Below the pieces are notes generated by a model that was not told the origin of the DNA, did no database searches, and was given only the letters and a program-made list of their open reading frames with translations. 64,000 nucleotides of DNA from an uncultured Phycisphaerales bacterium (lineage in GTDB: Bacteria > Planctomycetota > Phycisphaerae > Sedimentisphaerales > Anaerohalosphaeraceae), in assembly GCA_937868095.1 (NCBI GenBank), contig CALMLO010000065.1, forward strand, positions 52,572 through 116,571, in the 5' to 3' direction. Below are positions 42,896-51,655 of the stretch, piece after piece (the first letter of the stretch is position 1; each line of letters starts with the position of its first letter). The translations under genes and the position numbers were made by a program.

Positions 42896-44953
42896 ATGAA
42901 AATCCGTTTGTCAGTTCTGTTGGCTGCATTTTGGGGTTTGAGTTGGATGGCGGCGGGGGCCGCTCTGGATTCGTCTTCGCTGAAAGCCGCTCTTGAGCAG
43001 CACCGGCAGTATGAATTCGGCCAAAGCCGCCGAGGACTGGTAGAGATAGAACAACAGATTGCGTCGGTTTATCAGCAGCCCGAGGAATTGGCGAAGGCCG
43101 AGGCCGTACTTCTGGAAGTTCTGCAGTCCGATTGTTCATTCGCGTTGAAGGATTTTATCTGTCGCCGGTTGAGTATCATCGGAACAGCGCGCTCTGTTCC
43201 CGTGTTGGCAGGGCTTCTAAAAGAGCCGAAAACGGCGGCCCTGGCGGAGTATGCCCTTGTTCGGATTCCTTCCGAAGAGGTTGACCGTGTCTTGGCTGAG
43301 CATCTGGCATCCGCCGAACCTTCGGTTCAGATCGGGCTTCTGTCAACATTGGGGCTTCGCAAAAGCAAACAGTCTGTTTCCGCCATAGCGCCGCTGATGA
43401 CTGCTTCTGATTTGTCGGTTGCGGAGGCGGCTGTTGGAGCATTGGGTCAAATCGGCACAGCGGAAGCGGCCCAGGCCCTTGAGCAGCGAGCCGAGCAAAC
43501 GGCGCCGGCGCTGAAAAACCGGTTGGCCGACAGTCTGCTGGCCTGTGCAGATAATCTTCGGCAGCAGGCCGGCATGGCGGAGGCGGAAAAGATTTATGCA
43601 AAAGTATATCGGAATCCGGCTTATTCGGATTTGATTCATTCTGCCGCCTTGCAGGGGCTGGTGGAGACGGTTACGCCTGCGGAGAGGGATCGACTTCTTT
43701 TAGAAGCTTTAAGCGGTTCGGAAGAGCAGGTGCGTATGGCGGCTGTACAGGCGGCCTGCCGGCTGAGAAGAGCAGAAGTGATTGAAAAAATTCGACGGCA
43801 GATGAATGATTTATCGGTTTTAGAGCAGGTGCGTTTTGTGGCGGCCCTTGGAGAGTTCAAGGCCCCATCGGCCAAAGAGACGGCGCTGGCGTGCTTGTCC
43901 TCTGAGTCTGACGAAGTAGTGCTGGCTGCCCTGGAGACTTTGTCTGTGGTGGGGGATGCTTCCTGCGTTAAGCCGCTGTCTCAAACAGCAGCAGCGGCTG
44001 CTAACCCTCGGATTCGACAGGCAGCTCGGGAAACGCTCGTGCAGCTGCCGGATGCCAAGGCCGATGAGGTTCTTGCTGACCTTTTAAATCAAGCTGATTT
44101 TCAATCGGGAAAAGTGGATCAGGCCGTAGAATGGGTTCGGGCAGCCGGACAAAGGAATGTTCGAGCCGCACTGCCTGCGCTGATTCGTGCAGCTTCTGCC
44201 GAAAGCCGTCCTCTGCGGAGGGAGGCCCTCGAGGCGCTGACACTGACAGCCGAGCCGGCGGACCTTGCCCAGATGATCGATTTGCTTCGCACCAGGCCCG
44301 ATTCGGATGTGATTAAAATGCTGGTGGCGGTAGGACGCAAAGAAGGCCCCCAGAAGGGAGTGGCAAAACCGGTGCTGGCTTTTCTAAACGTTGCCCCCGG
44401 TCCGGAGAGTATCGCGGCGGCCTATCAGCTGCTCGGTCAGCTGGGCGATCCGGATTCGCTGGAGGTTTTAAGAGCCGGTTTGAAATCGGAAAATCCTGCC
44501 CTTCAGGAAGCGGCTTTTCGGGGATTGACGGACTGGCCGGGGCCGGAGGTGATGGAAGAAATGAAGCAACTGGCCGCAGAAGGCCAAAGTGAATCCCGGC
44601 GTGTTCTTGCTTTTCGTGCCTATGTGAGGATGATTCGGCAATCGGAGCAGACACCGTCGGAGAAAGCACGGCTGCTGACCGAAGCCCTTGCGTTGGCTCC
44701 GCGCGAATCAGAAAAGAAGATTGTGCTGGCGGCGCTGGGGCAGTATCCCGATGAACGAACGCTGGAAGCCGCCGTCAGTTGTCTGGGGGAGGAGTCCATC
44801 CGCGCTGAAGCGCAGGCAGCTGTGCTGGCAATTTGTGAACGGCTGGCTTCCAAGCAGTCCGAACTGTGCAGAAATGCCTTACGCAAAGTGCTTGAATCCT
44901 CACCCTCCGAGGAGACGGCAAAGCGGGCCCAGGAAATGCTGAATACCCTTTAA
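42896..44953 (+). CDS. Exported HEAT-repeat protein
   Basis: A 685-residue protein with a Sec signal peptide (MKIRLSVLLAAFWGLSWMAAGA) and then about fifteen HEAT-like helical repeats, for example SVPVLAGLLKEPKTAALAEYAL, VAEAAVGALGQIGTAEAAQAL and AAYQLLGQLGDPDSLEVLR. The ATG at 42896 is better spaced from the AAAGGA site than the one at 42890. HEAT solenoids bind proteins and have no catalytic residues. It sits between exported Gfo/Idh genes, so it may scaffold the periplasmic oxidation enzymes. That is inference. Confidence 0.78.
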   Translation: MKIRLSVLLAAFWGLSWMAAGAALDSSSLKAALEQHRQYEFGQSRRGLVEIEQQIASVYQQPEELAKAEAVLLEVLQSDCSFALKDFICRRLSIIGTARSVPVLAGLLKEPKTAALAEYALVRIPSEEVDRVLAEHLASAEPSVQIGLLSTLGLRKSKQSVSAIAPLMTASDLSVAEAAVGALGQIGTAEAAQALEQRAEQTAPALKNRLADSLLACADNLRQQAGMAEAEKIYAKVYRNPAYSDLIHSAALQGLVETVTPAERDRLLLEALSGSEEQVRMAAVQAACRLRRAEVIEKIRRQMNDLSVLEQVRFVAALGEFKAPSAKETALACLSSESDEVVLAALETLSVVGDASCVKPLSQTAAAAANPRIRQAARETLVQLPDAKADEVLADLLNQADFQSGKVDQAVEWVRAAGQRNVRAALPALIRAASAESRPLRREALEALTLTAEPADLAQMIDLLRTRPDSDVIKMLVAVGRKEGPQKGVAKPVLAFLNVAPGPESIAAAYQLLGQLGDPDSLEVLRAGLKSENPALQEAAFRGLTDWPGPEVMEEMKQLAAEGQSESRRVLAFRAYVRMIRQSEQTPSEKARLLTEALALAPRESEKKIVLAALGQYPDERTLEAAVSCLGEESIRAEAQAAVLAICERLASKQSELCRNALRKVLESSPSEETAKRAQEMLNTL

Positions 44954-44979
44954 CCAGTTCATGTATCGGAGATGATTTT

Positions 44980-46380
44980 ATGGAAAAGAAAGATTCTTTA
45001 ACAATAAGTCGACGTGATTTTTTGTATGGAGCCGCCGGTACAGCTGCCTTTACGATTGTGCCGTCCTATGTTCTTGGAGGTGCTGCCCGCAAGCCGCCCA
45101 GTGAGCGGCTGAATATCGCCGGCGTCGGAGTCGGCGGAATGGGCCGGGGCAACTTGACGGCTGTTTGTGATCCGAAGGGAGAAGATCCCAGCCGCAGCGA
45201 AAATATCGTTGCTCTCTGCGATGTGGATGACGCCTATGCTGCCGAGACCTTTGCTATGTATCCGAACGCAAAGCGATTTCGGGATTTTCGAGTAATGCTC
45301 GATGAGATGGGGGATGCTATTGATGCGGTTATCGTTGCCACCCCCGACCATACCCATGCGGTGGTTGCCCTGGAAGCGATGAAGCGGCGCAAGCATGTCT
45401 ATGTGCAGAAACCCCTCACGCGGACGGTTTATGAGGCCCGCGTCCTCACAGAAGCCGCCCGAAAGTATGGAGTCGTGACACAGATGGGCAACCAGGGACA
45501 CAGCGACGAAGAAGCCCGGCTGATCTGCGAGTGGATTTGGGATGGGGCTATCGGGCCGGTGCACGAAGTTCATGCCTGGACCAATCGGCCGGTCTGGCCC
45601 CAGGCCAAACTGAGACCGACCGAAACAGTACCGGTTCCCGCCACTCTCGATTGGGATTTATGGATTGGGCCGTCTCCTATGAGGCCGTATCATCCGGTTT
45701 ATCATCCTTGGGACTGGCGATGTTGGGTTGATTTTGGTACTGGTGCTCTGGGGGATATGGCCTGCCATGTGCTGGACCCGGCGTTCTGGGCACTGAAACT
45801 GAAATATGCAGAGAGTGTGCAGGGCAGTTTTGCGAAAATCTGCGTGGAAAAGTGGAAGCATCTGGAACATCCGGAGAGTTATCCGACGGCCTCTATTATT
45901 CATTTCGAGTTTCCGGCTCGGGAAGATATGCCTCCTGTGCAGGTTCATTGGTATGACGGCGGTCTTTTGCCCCCTCGTCCGGATGAATTGGAGCCCCAGC
46001 GGCGGATGGGAGACAGCAGCGGGGGAGTACTTTTTGTCGGAGAAAAAGGTAAACTGATGTGCGGCTGCTATGCCAAAGGTCCGCAGCTGATTCCGTATTC
46101 GAGGATGAAGGAGTACAAACGGCCTCCACAAACTCTGCCGAGAGTCCAGACCAGCCATGAGATGAATTGGGTACAGGCCTGCAAAGCAGGTACGCAGGCC
46201 ACCTCGAACTTCGATTATGCAGGCCCGTTTACAGAGATGGTTTTAATGGGGAATCTGGCTTTATTTTATCCGGGTCAGAAACTCCTCTGGGATGGAGAGG
46301 CGATGCGCGTTACAAATGTTGAAGAAGCCAATCAATATGTGCAGCCGCCCTATCGAGAAGGGTGGAAACTGGAGGTGTAA
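44980..46380 (+). CDS. Tat-exported Gfo/Idh/MocA oxidoreductase
   Basis: A 466-residue oxidoreductase with a Tat signal (ISRRDFLYGAAGTAAFTIV). Rossmann loop IAGVGVGGMGRGNL, VATPDHTHAVVALEAM, catalytic segment VQKPLTRT with Gln instead of Glu, THVMGNQGHSDEE-like substrate loop (MGNQGHSDEEARLIC), and GDMACHVLDPAFWALK. This is the longer subfamily common in Planctomycetota, distinct from the WQTGSWQRS type upstream. GGAG ribosome site. It directly precedes the isomerase/3-keto-disaccharide-hydrolase fusion by one base, which suggests that its product feeds that enzyme. Confidence 0.9.
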   Translation: MEKKDSLTISRRDFLYGAAGTAAFTIVPSYVLGGAARKPPSERLNIAGVGVGGMGRGNLTAVCDPKGEDPSRSENIVALCDVDDAYAAETFAMYPNAKRFRDFRVMLDEMGDAIDAVIVATPDHTHAVVALEAMKRRKHVYVQKPLTRTVYEARVLTEAARKYGVVTQMGNQGHSDEEARLICEWIWDGAIGPVHEVHAWTNRPVWPQAKLRPTETVPVPATLDWDLWIGPSPMRPYHPVYHPWDWRCWVDFGTGALGDMACHVLDPAFWALKLKYAESVQGSFAKICVEKWKHLEHPESYPTASIIHFEFPAREDMPPVQVHWYDGGLLPPRPDELEPQRRMGDSSGGVLFVGEKGKLMCGCYAKGPQLIPYSRMKEYKRPPQTLPRVQTSHEMNWVQACKAGTQATSNFDYAGPFTEMVLMGNLALFYPGQKLLWDGEAMRVTNVEEANQYVQPPYREGWKLEV

Positions 46381-46381
46381 A

Positions 46382-47797
46382 ATGAAATTGCACGTTGTTT
46401 CAGCCATGGTGGCGGCTGGTTTAGCAGGGATTTGGACTGCGGAGGCCCGCACAATGGTACCGCTGGTGGATGTATATGAGGGGTGGCATTTGGGAATGCA
46501 GTGCTGGACGCTCAAGGACAAAACATTCTTTGAGGCCATTGACCAGACCGCCGCACTCGGATTGCAATGGCTGGAGGCCTTTCCCGATCAGCGTATCAGT
46601 CCGGAGATTTCAGATGGTTTTGGTCCGCAAATCTCGGAACCGTTGCGGCAAAAAGTTCAGGAAAAACTGCGACAGGCGGGGGTTCGATTAAAGACATTCG
46701 GTGTTTATTCTTTTCCGAACGAAGAATCCCAAATCCGCAAGGCATTTGAGTTTGCCAAAGCGATGGGGATTGAAACGATTGTTTCCGAGCCGTCTCCGGA
46801 TGCTTTTGGCCTGCTGGATCGTTTGTGCCAGGAGTATCAGGTTCGGATCGCTGTCCACAATCACCCTCAGCCCACCCGATATTGGAATCCGGAACTTGTT
46901 TATGCTGTTTGTCAGAAAACGAGCCCTTGGATTGGTGCCTGTCCGGACACCGGCCATTGGGTGAGAAGCGGCATTGAACCGGTTGAGTGGCTTGAAAAGT
47001 TAAAAGGGCGAATCTTGGATGTGCATCTGAAGGAACTCGAAGAAGGAAAGGATTGCATTTGGGGCCGGGGGCAGAATCGGGTTGGTGCTGCGTTAGCCCA
47101 GCTGCATCGGCAGGGCTATCAGGGGCCGATTGTTCTCGAATATGAGCATCATTGGGATGAAAATTATGTTCCTCAGCTTCGGCAATGTATCGCTTTTTAT
47201 ATTCAGGAAGCGGCCCGATTGGCTTCGGAGCGATGGCCCTCTCTTTTCGAGAATGATTTGAGCAATGCTGTATTCAAGCCCGGAAGCTGGGTACTTGAAA
47301 ACGGGGTTTTGATTCGCAAGGGAGGCGGGGACATCTGGACGCAGAAGACCTACAAAGACTTCATTCTTGATTTCGATTTCAAAGTTGAAAAAGGCACCAA
47401 CAGTGGTGTGTTTTTGCGGGCAGCCGAACAAACCTGGCTGCCGTGGGTAGAAGTGCAGATTATGGATTCGTATGGAAAGCCGGTGGACCGACAGGATACC
47501 TGCGGAGCAATTTATGACATTCTGGCTCCGGAAACAAATGCGGTAAACCCAGCCGGTCAATGGAACCGGATGACCATCCTGGCGACCGGCCCTGTGATTC
47601 GGGTTTTTCTAAATTACCAGCCGATGATTGAAATGAACCTTGAAGATTGGACCCAGCCCCATCAGAATCCTGATGGTTCCAAGAACAAATTCGATGTGGC
47701 CTATAAAGATTTGCCTCGAGAAGGATTTATAGGTTTTCAGGATCATGGGTTTCCTGTAGAGTATCGGAATCTGAAAATACGAGAATTGACCTTTTGA
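46382..47797 (+). CDS. Exported fusion: sugar isomerase TIM barrel plus DUF1080 3-keto-disaccharide hydrolase-like domain
   Basis: A 471-residue exported protein (signal peptide of about 22 residues ending TAEA). Residues about 35-285 are an isomerase/epimerase TIM barrel (LGMQCWTLKDKTFFEAI; IAVHNHPQPTRYWNP; IGACPDTGHWVRSG; VLEYEHHWDE). Residues about 290-470 are a DUF1080-type jelly-roll (DIWTQKTYKDFILDFDFKV, GTNSGVFLRAA, GQWNRMTILATGPVIRVFL, REGFIGFQDHG), the family that includes 3-keto-glycoside hydrolases/lyases. The two halves are in one frame with no stop. A GGAGGTG ribosome site overlaps the previous gene. It probably cleaves a 3-keto-glycoside and isomerises the released keto-sugar. 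Confidence 0.88.
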   Translation: MKLHVVSAMVAAGLAGIWTAEARTMVPLVDVYEGWHLGMQCWTLKDKTFFEAIDQTAALGLQWLEAFPDQRISPEISDGFGPQISEPLRQKVQEKLRQAGVRLKTFGVYSFPNEESQIRKAFEFAKAMGIETIVSEPSPDAFGLLDRLCQEYQVRIAVHNHPQPTRYWNPELVYAVCQKTSPWIGACPDTGHWVRSGIEPVEWLEKLKGRILDVHLKELEEGKDCIWGRGQNRVGAALAQLHRQGYQGPIVLEYEHHWDENYVPQLRQCIAFYIQEAARLASERWPSLFENDLSNAVFKPGSWVLENGVLIRKGGGDIWTQKTYKDFILDFDFKVEKGTNSGVFLRAAEQTWLPWVEVQIMDSYGKPVDRQDTCGAIYDILAPETNAVNPAGQWNRMTILATGPVIRVFLNYQPMIEMNLEDWTQPHQNPDGSKNKFDVAYKDLPREGFIGFQDHGFPVEYRNLKIRELTF

Positions 47798-47819
47798 ATT
47801 GTGGAGGCAGCGACTGTTG

Positions 47820-49184
47820 ATGAATCGTTCCATCAATCGAAGAGATTTTGTAAAAGCAAGTGCCGCCATTGGTGCGGGTTTGTTTGTGTCCGGCAAGGTG
47901 CTTGGGGCTGAAGGCAGGAAAGACGTTCTGAATGTTGCTTTGATCGGTGCCGGTGCCCAGGGGCAGGCCCTGCTGGATGCAGCCATCAAACTTGGACCGG
48001 AGGCGAACATCCGCATTCTGGCTGTTTGTGATATTTGGGAGAAGGTCAATCTCCGGCGTGTCTCCCGCCGCATCCAGGCCTATAAAGCCGCTTACGGGCA
48101 TGAAGGCCGGCCGTATGTTGATTACAAAGAAATGCTCGATAAAGAGCCGGATTTAGACGCCGTTTTTATTGCAACGCCGGATTTCTGGCATGCTGAACAA
48201 ACCGTTACCTGTCTGGAAAAGGGGCTCCATGTCTATTGCGAAAAAGAGATGAGCAATACGCTTGAGGGTGCACGGAAAATGCTTGAGGCCGCGCGCCGGA
48301 CCGGAAAACTGCTGCAAATCGGCCATCAGCGCCGCAGCAATCCCCGTTATCGTTATTGTTATGACAAGTATATCCGCGAGGCGGCTATCCTCGGGCAGAT
48401 TACCACTATCAACGGCCAGTGGAATCGAAGCAAGGCCGCCTGTGAAGACCTGGATTGGCCGGAAGGAACGGAGATTCCGCAATCTGTGCTGAATCAGTAC
48501 GGATTTAAGGATATGCACCAGTTTCGCAACTGGCGATGGTTCAAAGGCATGGGCGGGGGGCCGATTGTAGACCTCGGCTCTCATCAAATCGACATTTACA
48601 ACTGGTTTTTGGGCGCTGCTCCTCAGAGTGTAATGGCCAGCGGCGGAATCGACTTTTGGAAGAACCATGAGTGGTATGACAATGTGATGGCTGTTTATGA
48701 GTATCAGACAAAGGAAGGACCGGTTCGCGCTTTTTACCAGACCCTGACCACCAACAGTGCGAATGGTTATTATGAGTCTTTTATGGGGATCAAGGGTACG
48801 CTGGTTATTTCAGAATCGGCCAATCGGGGCAGTGTTTATCGGGAAAGCTGGGTGCCGGAGGAAGAATGGGATCCCTGGGTGGCGAAAGGGTATCTTAAGA
48901 AAGTGGAAGGCAAGACGGCTGTGGACAATACCCAAAAGGAGGAGGCGGTTTTAGATGTCCGAGAAGGCACTTTTTCACCCGCAGAATATAAGATTCCCAT
49001 TACAATGAATGTACCGTACCATCAGCCGCATATTCACAACTTTCTGGAGGCCATTCGAGGCAATGAACAGCTCACTTGTCCTGCCGAAGTGGGGTATGAA
49101 ACAGCGGTGACGGTGCTGAAGGTGAATGAGGCCGTCGAGAAGGGATGTCAGCTGAAGTTTAACCCGCAGGATTTTGCTGTATAA
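47820..49184 (+). CDS. Tat-exported Gfo/Idh/MocA oxidoreductase with variant catalytic motif
   Basis: A 454-residue oxidoreductase with a Tat signal (INRRDFVKASAAIGAGLFV). Rossmann loop VALIGAGAQGQALL, IATPDFWHAEQTVTCLE, then CEKEMSNT, where Glu replaces the Pro of the usual EKP; the lysine is kept. GHQRRSNPRYRYCYDKYI and VDLGSHQIDIYNWFLG follow. ATG at 47820 is used; a TTG one codon earlier is also possible, both after a GGAGG site. It lies between the 3-keto-disaccharide-hydrolase fusion and a multihaem cytochrome gene, which makes it a candidate electron donor to the latter. Substrate unknown. Confidence 0.88.
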   Translation: MNRSINRRDFVKASAAIGAGLFVSGKVLGAEGRKDVLNVALIGAGAQGQALLDAAIKLGPEANIRILAVCDIWEKVNLRRVSRRIQAYKAAYGHEGRPYVDYKEMLDKEPDLDAVFIATPDFWHAEQTVTCLEKGLHVYCEKEMSNTLEGARKMLEAARRTGKLLQIGHQRRSNPRYRYCYDKYIREAAILGQITTINGQWNRSKAACEDLDWPEGTEIPQSVLNQYGFKDMHQFRNWRWFKGMGGGPIVDLGSHQIDIYNWFLGAAPQSVMASGGIDFWKNHEWYDNVMAVYEYQTKEGPVRAFYQTLTTNSANGYYESFMGIKGTLVISESANRGSVYRESWVPEEEWDPWVAKGYLKKVEGKTAVDNTQKEEAVLDVREGTFSPAEYKIPITMNVPYHQPHIHNFLEAIRGNEQLTCPAEVGYETAVTVLKVNEAVEKGCQLKFNPQDFAV

Positions 49185-49203
49185 ATTCGTGCGATTGGAA
49201 GGA

Positions 49204-51039
49204 ATGAAAGGCAAAACGCAAACAATTTTCATTTTCTTTCTGCTGTCGGCCGCAGGGACTGTCTTCGCTGCCGCTCAAAATGAATTGCTCGGCGACGGCA
49301 ATGATGCCAATCGCAGTCCTTATGTCCATTGGATGGATCTTCTCGATGAACAGGGGATTAAAATACGTCCGCAGGATAATCCATCTCGGCCTTTTTCCAT
49401 GCGCATGACATGCGGTCAGTGCCATGATTACCAGACCATTTCGGGCGGATGGCATTTTCCAGGACCGGATGTGAATGAGCCGCCGGGGCGGTCCGGGCAG
49501 CCCTGGGTTCTGCGGGACGTGAAAACCCGCACGCAGATTCCGGTTTCACCACGCGGCTGGAAGGGGACATTTTCGCCTGAACAACTCGGCTTAAGTGCAT
49601 GGGACTATTTGAATGAGTTTGGAACGCATCTTCCCGGCGGCGGATTTGGAGAAATAGCGGCCGATGCCCAGCGTCCCAATGAGGCGACCCGTCAGGAAAT
49701 CAGCGGACGCTATGAAATCAACTGTCTGGCCTGCCACAATCTGGATAATCGGCAGGATTTGAATATGGCTGCTTTGCAGGCGGCAAGGCAGAATTATCGC
49801 TGGATTGCCGCGGCCTCCAGCGGTCTGGCTGTTGTTAATGGAACGGCGGCGGCGCTGTCCGATTTTTTTGACCCCGAGTTTGATGAGGGAATCAGCACCC
49901 ATTATCTCGAAGGGATTTTTAACAAGGACGGGCAGGTCTTTTTTGACATCAGCCGCAAATGTCCGCCGACGCGGTGCTATTTTTGTCATTCCAATCAAAA
50001 TCAGATGCTTCCGCCGGAGCAGATTTGGACAGAAGATGAAGATGTACACTTAAAATCCGGTCTGCTTTGTACGGATTGCCATCGAAACGGTCGAGACCAT
50101 CGAATCAGCCGGGGCTTTGAGCTGGATGATCCCTCCAAGGCATCTCTGACTTGCCAGGGCTGTCATCTGGGCCCCTCTGGGGGCTATTCATCTGATGCGG
50201 GCCGTCTGGGTGCTCCCAAGCCGGTGCATTGGGGCATCCCAACGATTCATTTTGAAAAACTCACCTGTACGGCCTGCCACAGCAGTCTTTGGCCGCAGGA
50301 AGAAATCGCTCAGTGGCGGACGGCCCGAATGCACAAAATCGGCCTGCATGGCAAACATTCAGTGGATTTGCAGCTTCCAAAAGTCTATGGTCCTGTCTTT
50401 TTGAAGGGAGAGGATGGCAAAATCGGTCCTTACCGGCTTTTTTGGCCGGCTTATTGGGGGCTGATGGAAGACCAGAAGGTGCTGCCGCTGCCGCCGGCAA
50501 AGGTTTTGAAAGCGGCCGGCGGGATTCTTTCTCCAGACGCCGAAAAAATCGGCGACTGGAGAGCACTTACGCAAGAGCAGATTGCGACTGTGCTTGAGCA
50601 GCTCAAGCCCTTAGAAGCCGGCAAACAGCCGGTCTATATCTGCGGCGGCAAACTCTATCAAATGGAAGGTCAAACGCTGACGGCGTCTGTTCATCCGGCG
50701 GCGGAGCCCTATGCCTGGCCGATTGCTCACGATGTCCGGCCGGCTGAACAATCCCTTGGGGTACTCAGCTGTGCCGATTGTCATAGCACAGATTCGCCGT
50801 TCTTTTTTGCCGTCGTGCCGGCAGATGGTCCTGTGGCAGGGCAGGAGCGGTTGGCTTCAATGACGCAGCTGCAGGGACTCTCGAAGGTGTACATCTGGGC
50901 CTTTAATTTCTCGTTTGTGTTTCGTCCCTGGATGAAGGCCGTTTGTCTGGCGGCCTGCGGCCTGATCGGACTGGTCTTGCTGGCCTATGCGATCAGGGCG
51001 GTGGCGGTCCTTTCTGAAAAGGTGATGGAGGAATCTTGA
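49204..51039 (+). CDS. Seven-haem-motif periplasmic c-type cytochrome with membrane anchor
   Basis: A 611-residue protein with a Sec signal (MKGKTQTIFIFFLLSAAGTV) and seven CxxCH haem-binding motifs at residues about 70, 174, 258, 289, 317, 355 and 523 (CGQCH, CLACH, CYFCH, CTDCH, CQGCH, CTACH, CADCH). A single C-terminal membrane helix (about 575-600) would hold it to the inner membrane. I do not recognise a named enzyme family; spacing differs from the NrfA or HAO patterns. The b-type cytochrome gene overlaps its stop, so the two probably form one complex that moves electrons between quinone and the periplasm. The ATG at 49204 sits right against its GGAAGG site; upstream GTG 49189 or TTG 49174 are alternatives. 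Confidence 0.88.
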   Translation: MKGKTQTIFIFFLLSAAGTVFAAAQNELLGDGNDANRSPYVHWMDLLDEQGIKIRPQDNPSRPFSMRMTCGQCHDYQTISGGWHFPGPDVNEPPGRSGQPWVLRDVKTRTQIPVSPRGWKGTFSPEQLGLSAWDYLNEFGTHLPGGGFGEIAADAQRPNEATRQEISGRYEINCLACHNLDNRQDLNMAALQAARQNYRWIAAASSGLAVVNGTAAALSDFFDPEFDEGISTHYLEGIFNKDGQVFFDISRKCPPTRCYFCHSNQNQMLPPEQIWTEDEDVHLKSGLLCTDCHRNGRDHRISRGFELDDPSKASLTCQGCHLGPSGGYSSDAGRLGAPKPVHWGIPTIHFEKLTCTACHSSLWPQEEIAQWRTARMHKIGLHGKHSVDLQLPKVYGPVFLKGEDGKIGPYRLFWPAYWGLMEDQKVLPLPPAKVLKAAGGILSPDAEKIGDWRALTQEQIATVLEQLKPLEAGKQPVYICGGKLYQMEGQTLTASVHPAAEPYAWPIAHDVRPAEQSLGVLSCADCHSTDSPFFFAVVPADGPVAGQERLASMTQLQGLSKVYIWAFNFSFVFRPWMKAVCLAACGLIGLVLLAYAIRAVAVLSEKVMEES

Positions 51040-51644
51040 TGCTTTTCCGTTGGACCTCAATAATCGTTTTGCTTTTGCTGCTGGCGGGGATAGCGGTCCA
51101 TATCCTGCTTTTCCCTTTCAGTGCTTCCGGACGATGGACTTTTTGGGAAATCATCCGTACCAAAATTCACGCCCTGACCCTGCTTCTGCTGGAGCAGAAA
51201 TTATCTCCGCTGGGACGACTGAGAAAATTGGTTTTGCTGCTGGCCTTGCTGGCTTTTGCGATTTTGTTTTTGACGGGCTTTGGGCCGCTGCTTTTCGGCA
51301 GCCGCCTGAGCGGATGGCTTCTGATGATTCACGCAACGTTTGCACCGATTCTGATGGGCTGTCTGGCCCTGCTTGCGATCGGCTGGGCACACGAAATGGT
51401 GTTTCGGGGCTTAGAGGATGTTCTTTTGAAACTTTATTTTTGGATACTGCTGACCTTGTCTCTGCCGCTGGCATTGAGTATGATTGTAAGTATGTTTAAC
51501 TGGTTTGGAACAGAGGGTCAGGATTTCTTATATGTTCTGCATCGCTGGTGTGCACTGGCGTTTACCTGTCTGGCTCTTCTTTTCTTGTATATTCTTGTTC
51601 GCCGGCAGATCGGCAGAGAAAATAGACTGGGAACTTTTGAATAA
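51039..51644 (+). CDS. b-type cytochrome-like membrane protein, partner of the multihaem cytochrome
   Basis: A 201-residue membrane protein with five probable helices (about residues 6-28, 62-86, 94-118, 128-150 and 165-188). His residues in or near the helices (VHILLF, MIHATFAP, GWAHEM, VLHRWCAL) could ligate one or two b haems, as in cytochrome b561/DUF4405-like proteins. It overlaps the cytochrome c stop by one base (TGATG). The pair resembles a quinone-linked redox module. No specific signature confirms haem binding, so the call rests on topology, His placement and coupling. Confidence 0.7.
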   Translation: MLFRWTSIIVLLLLLAGIAVHILLFPFSASGRWTFWEIIRTKIHALTLLLLEQKLSPLGRLRKLVLLLALLAFAILFLTGFGPLLFGSRLSGWLLMIHATFAPILMGCLALLAIGWAHEMVFRGLEDVLLKLYFWILLTLSLPLALSMIVSMFNWFGTEGQDFLYVLHRWCALAFTCLALLFLYILVRRQIGRENRLGTFE

Positions 51645-51655
51645 GGAGGTTGACC

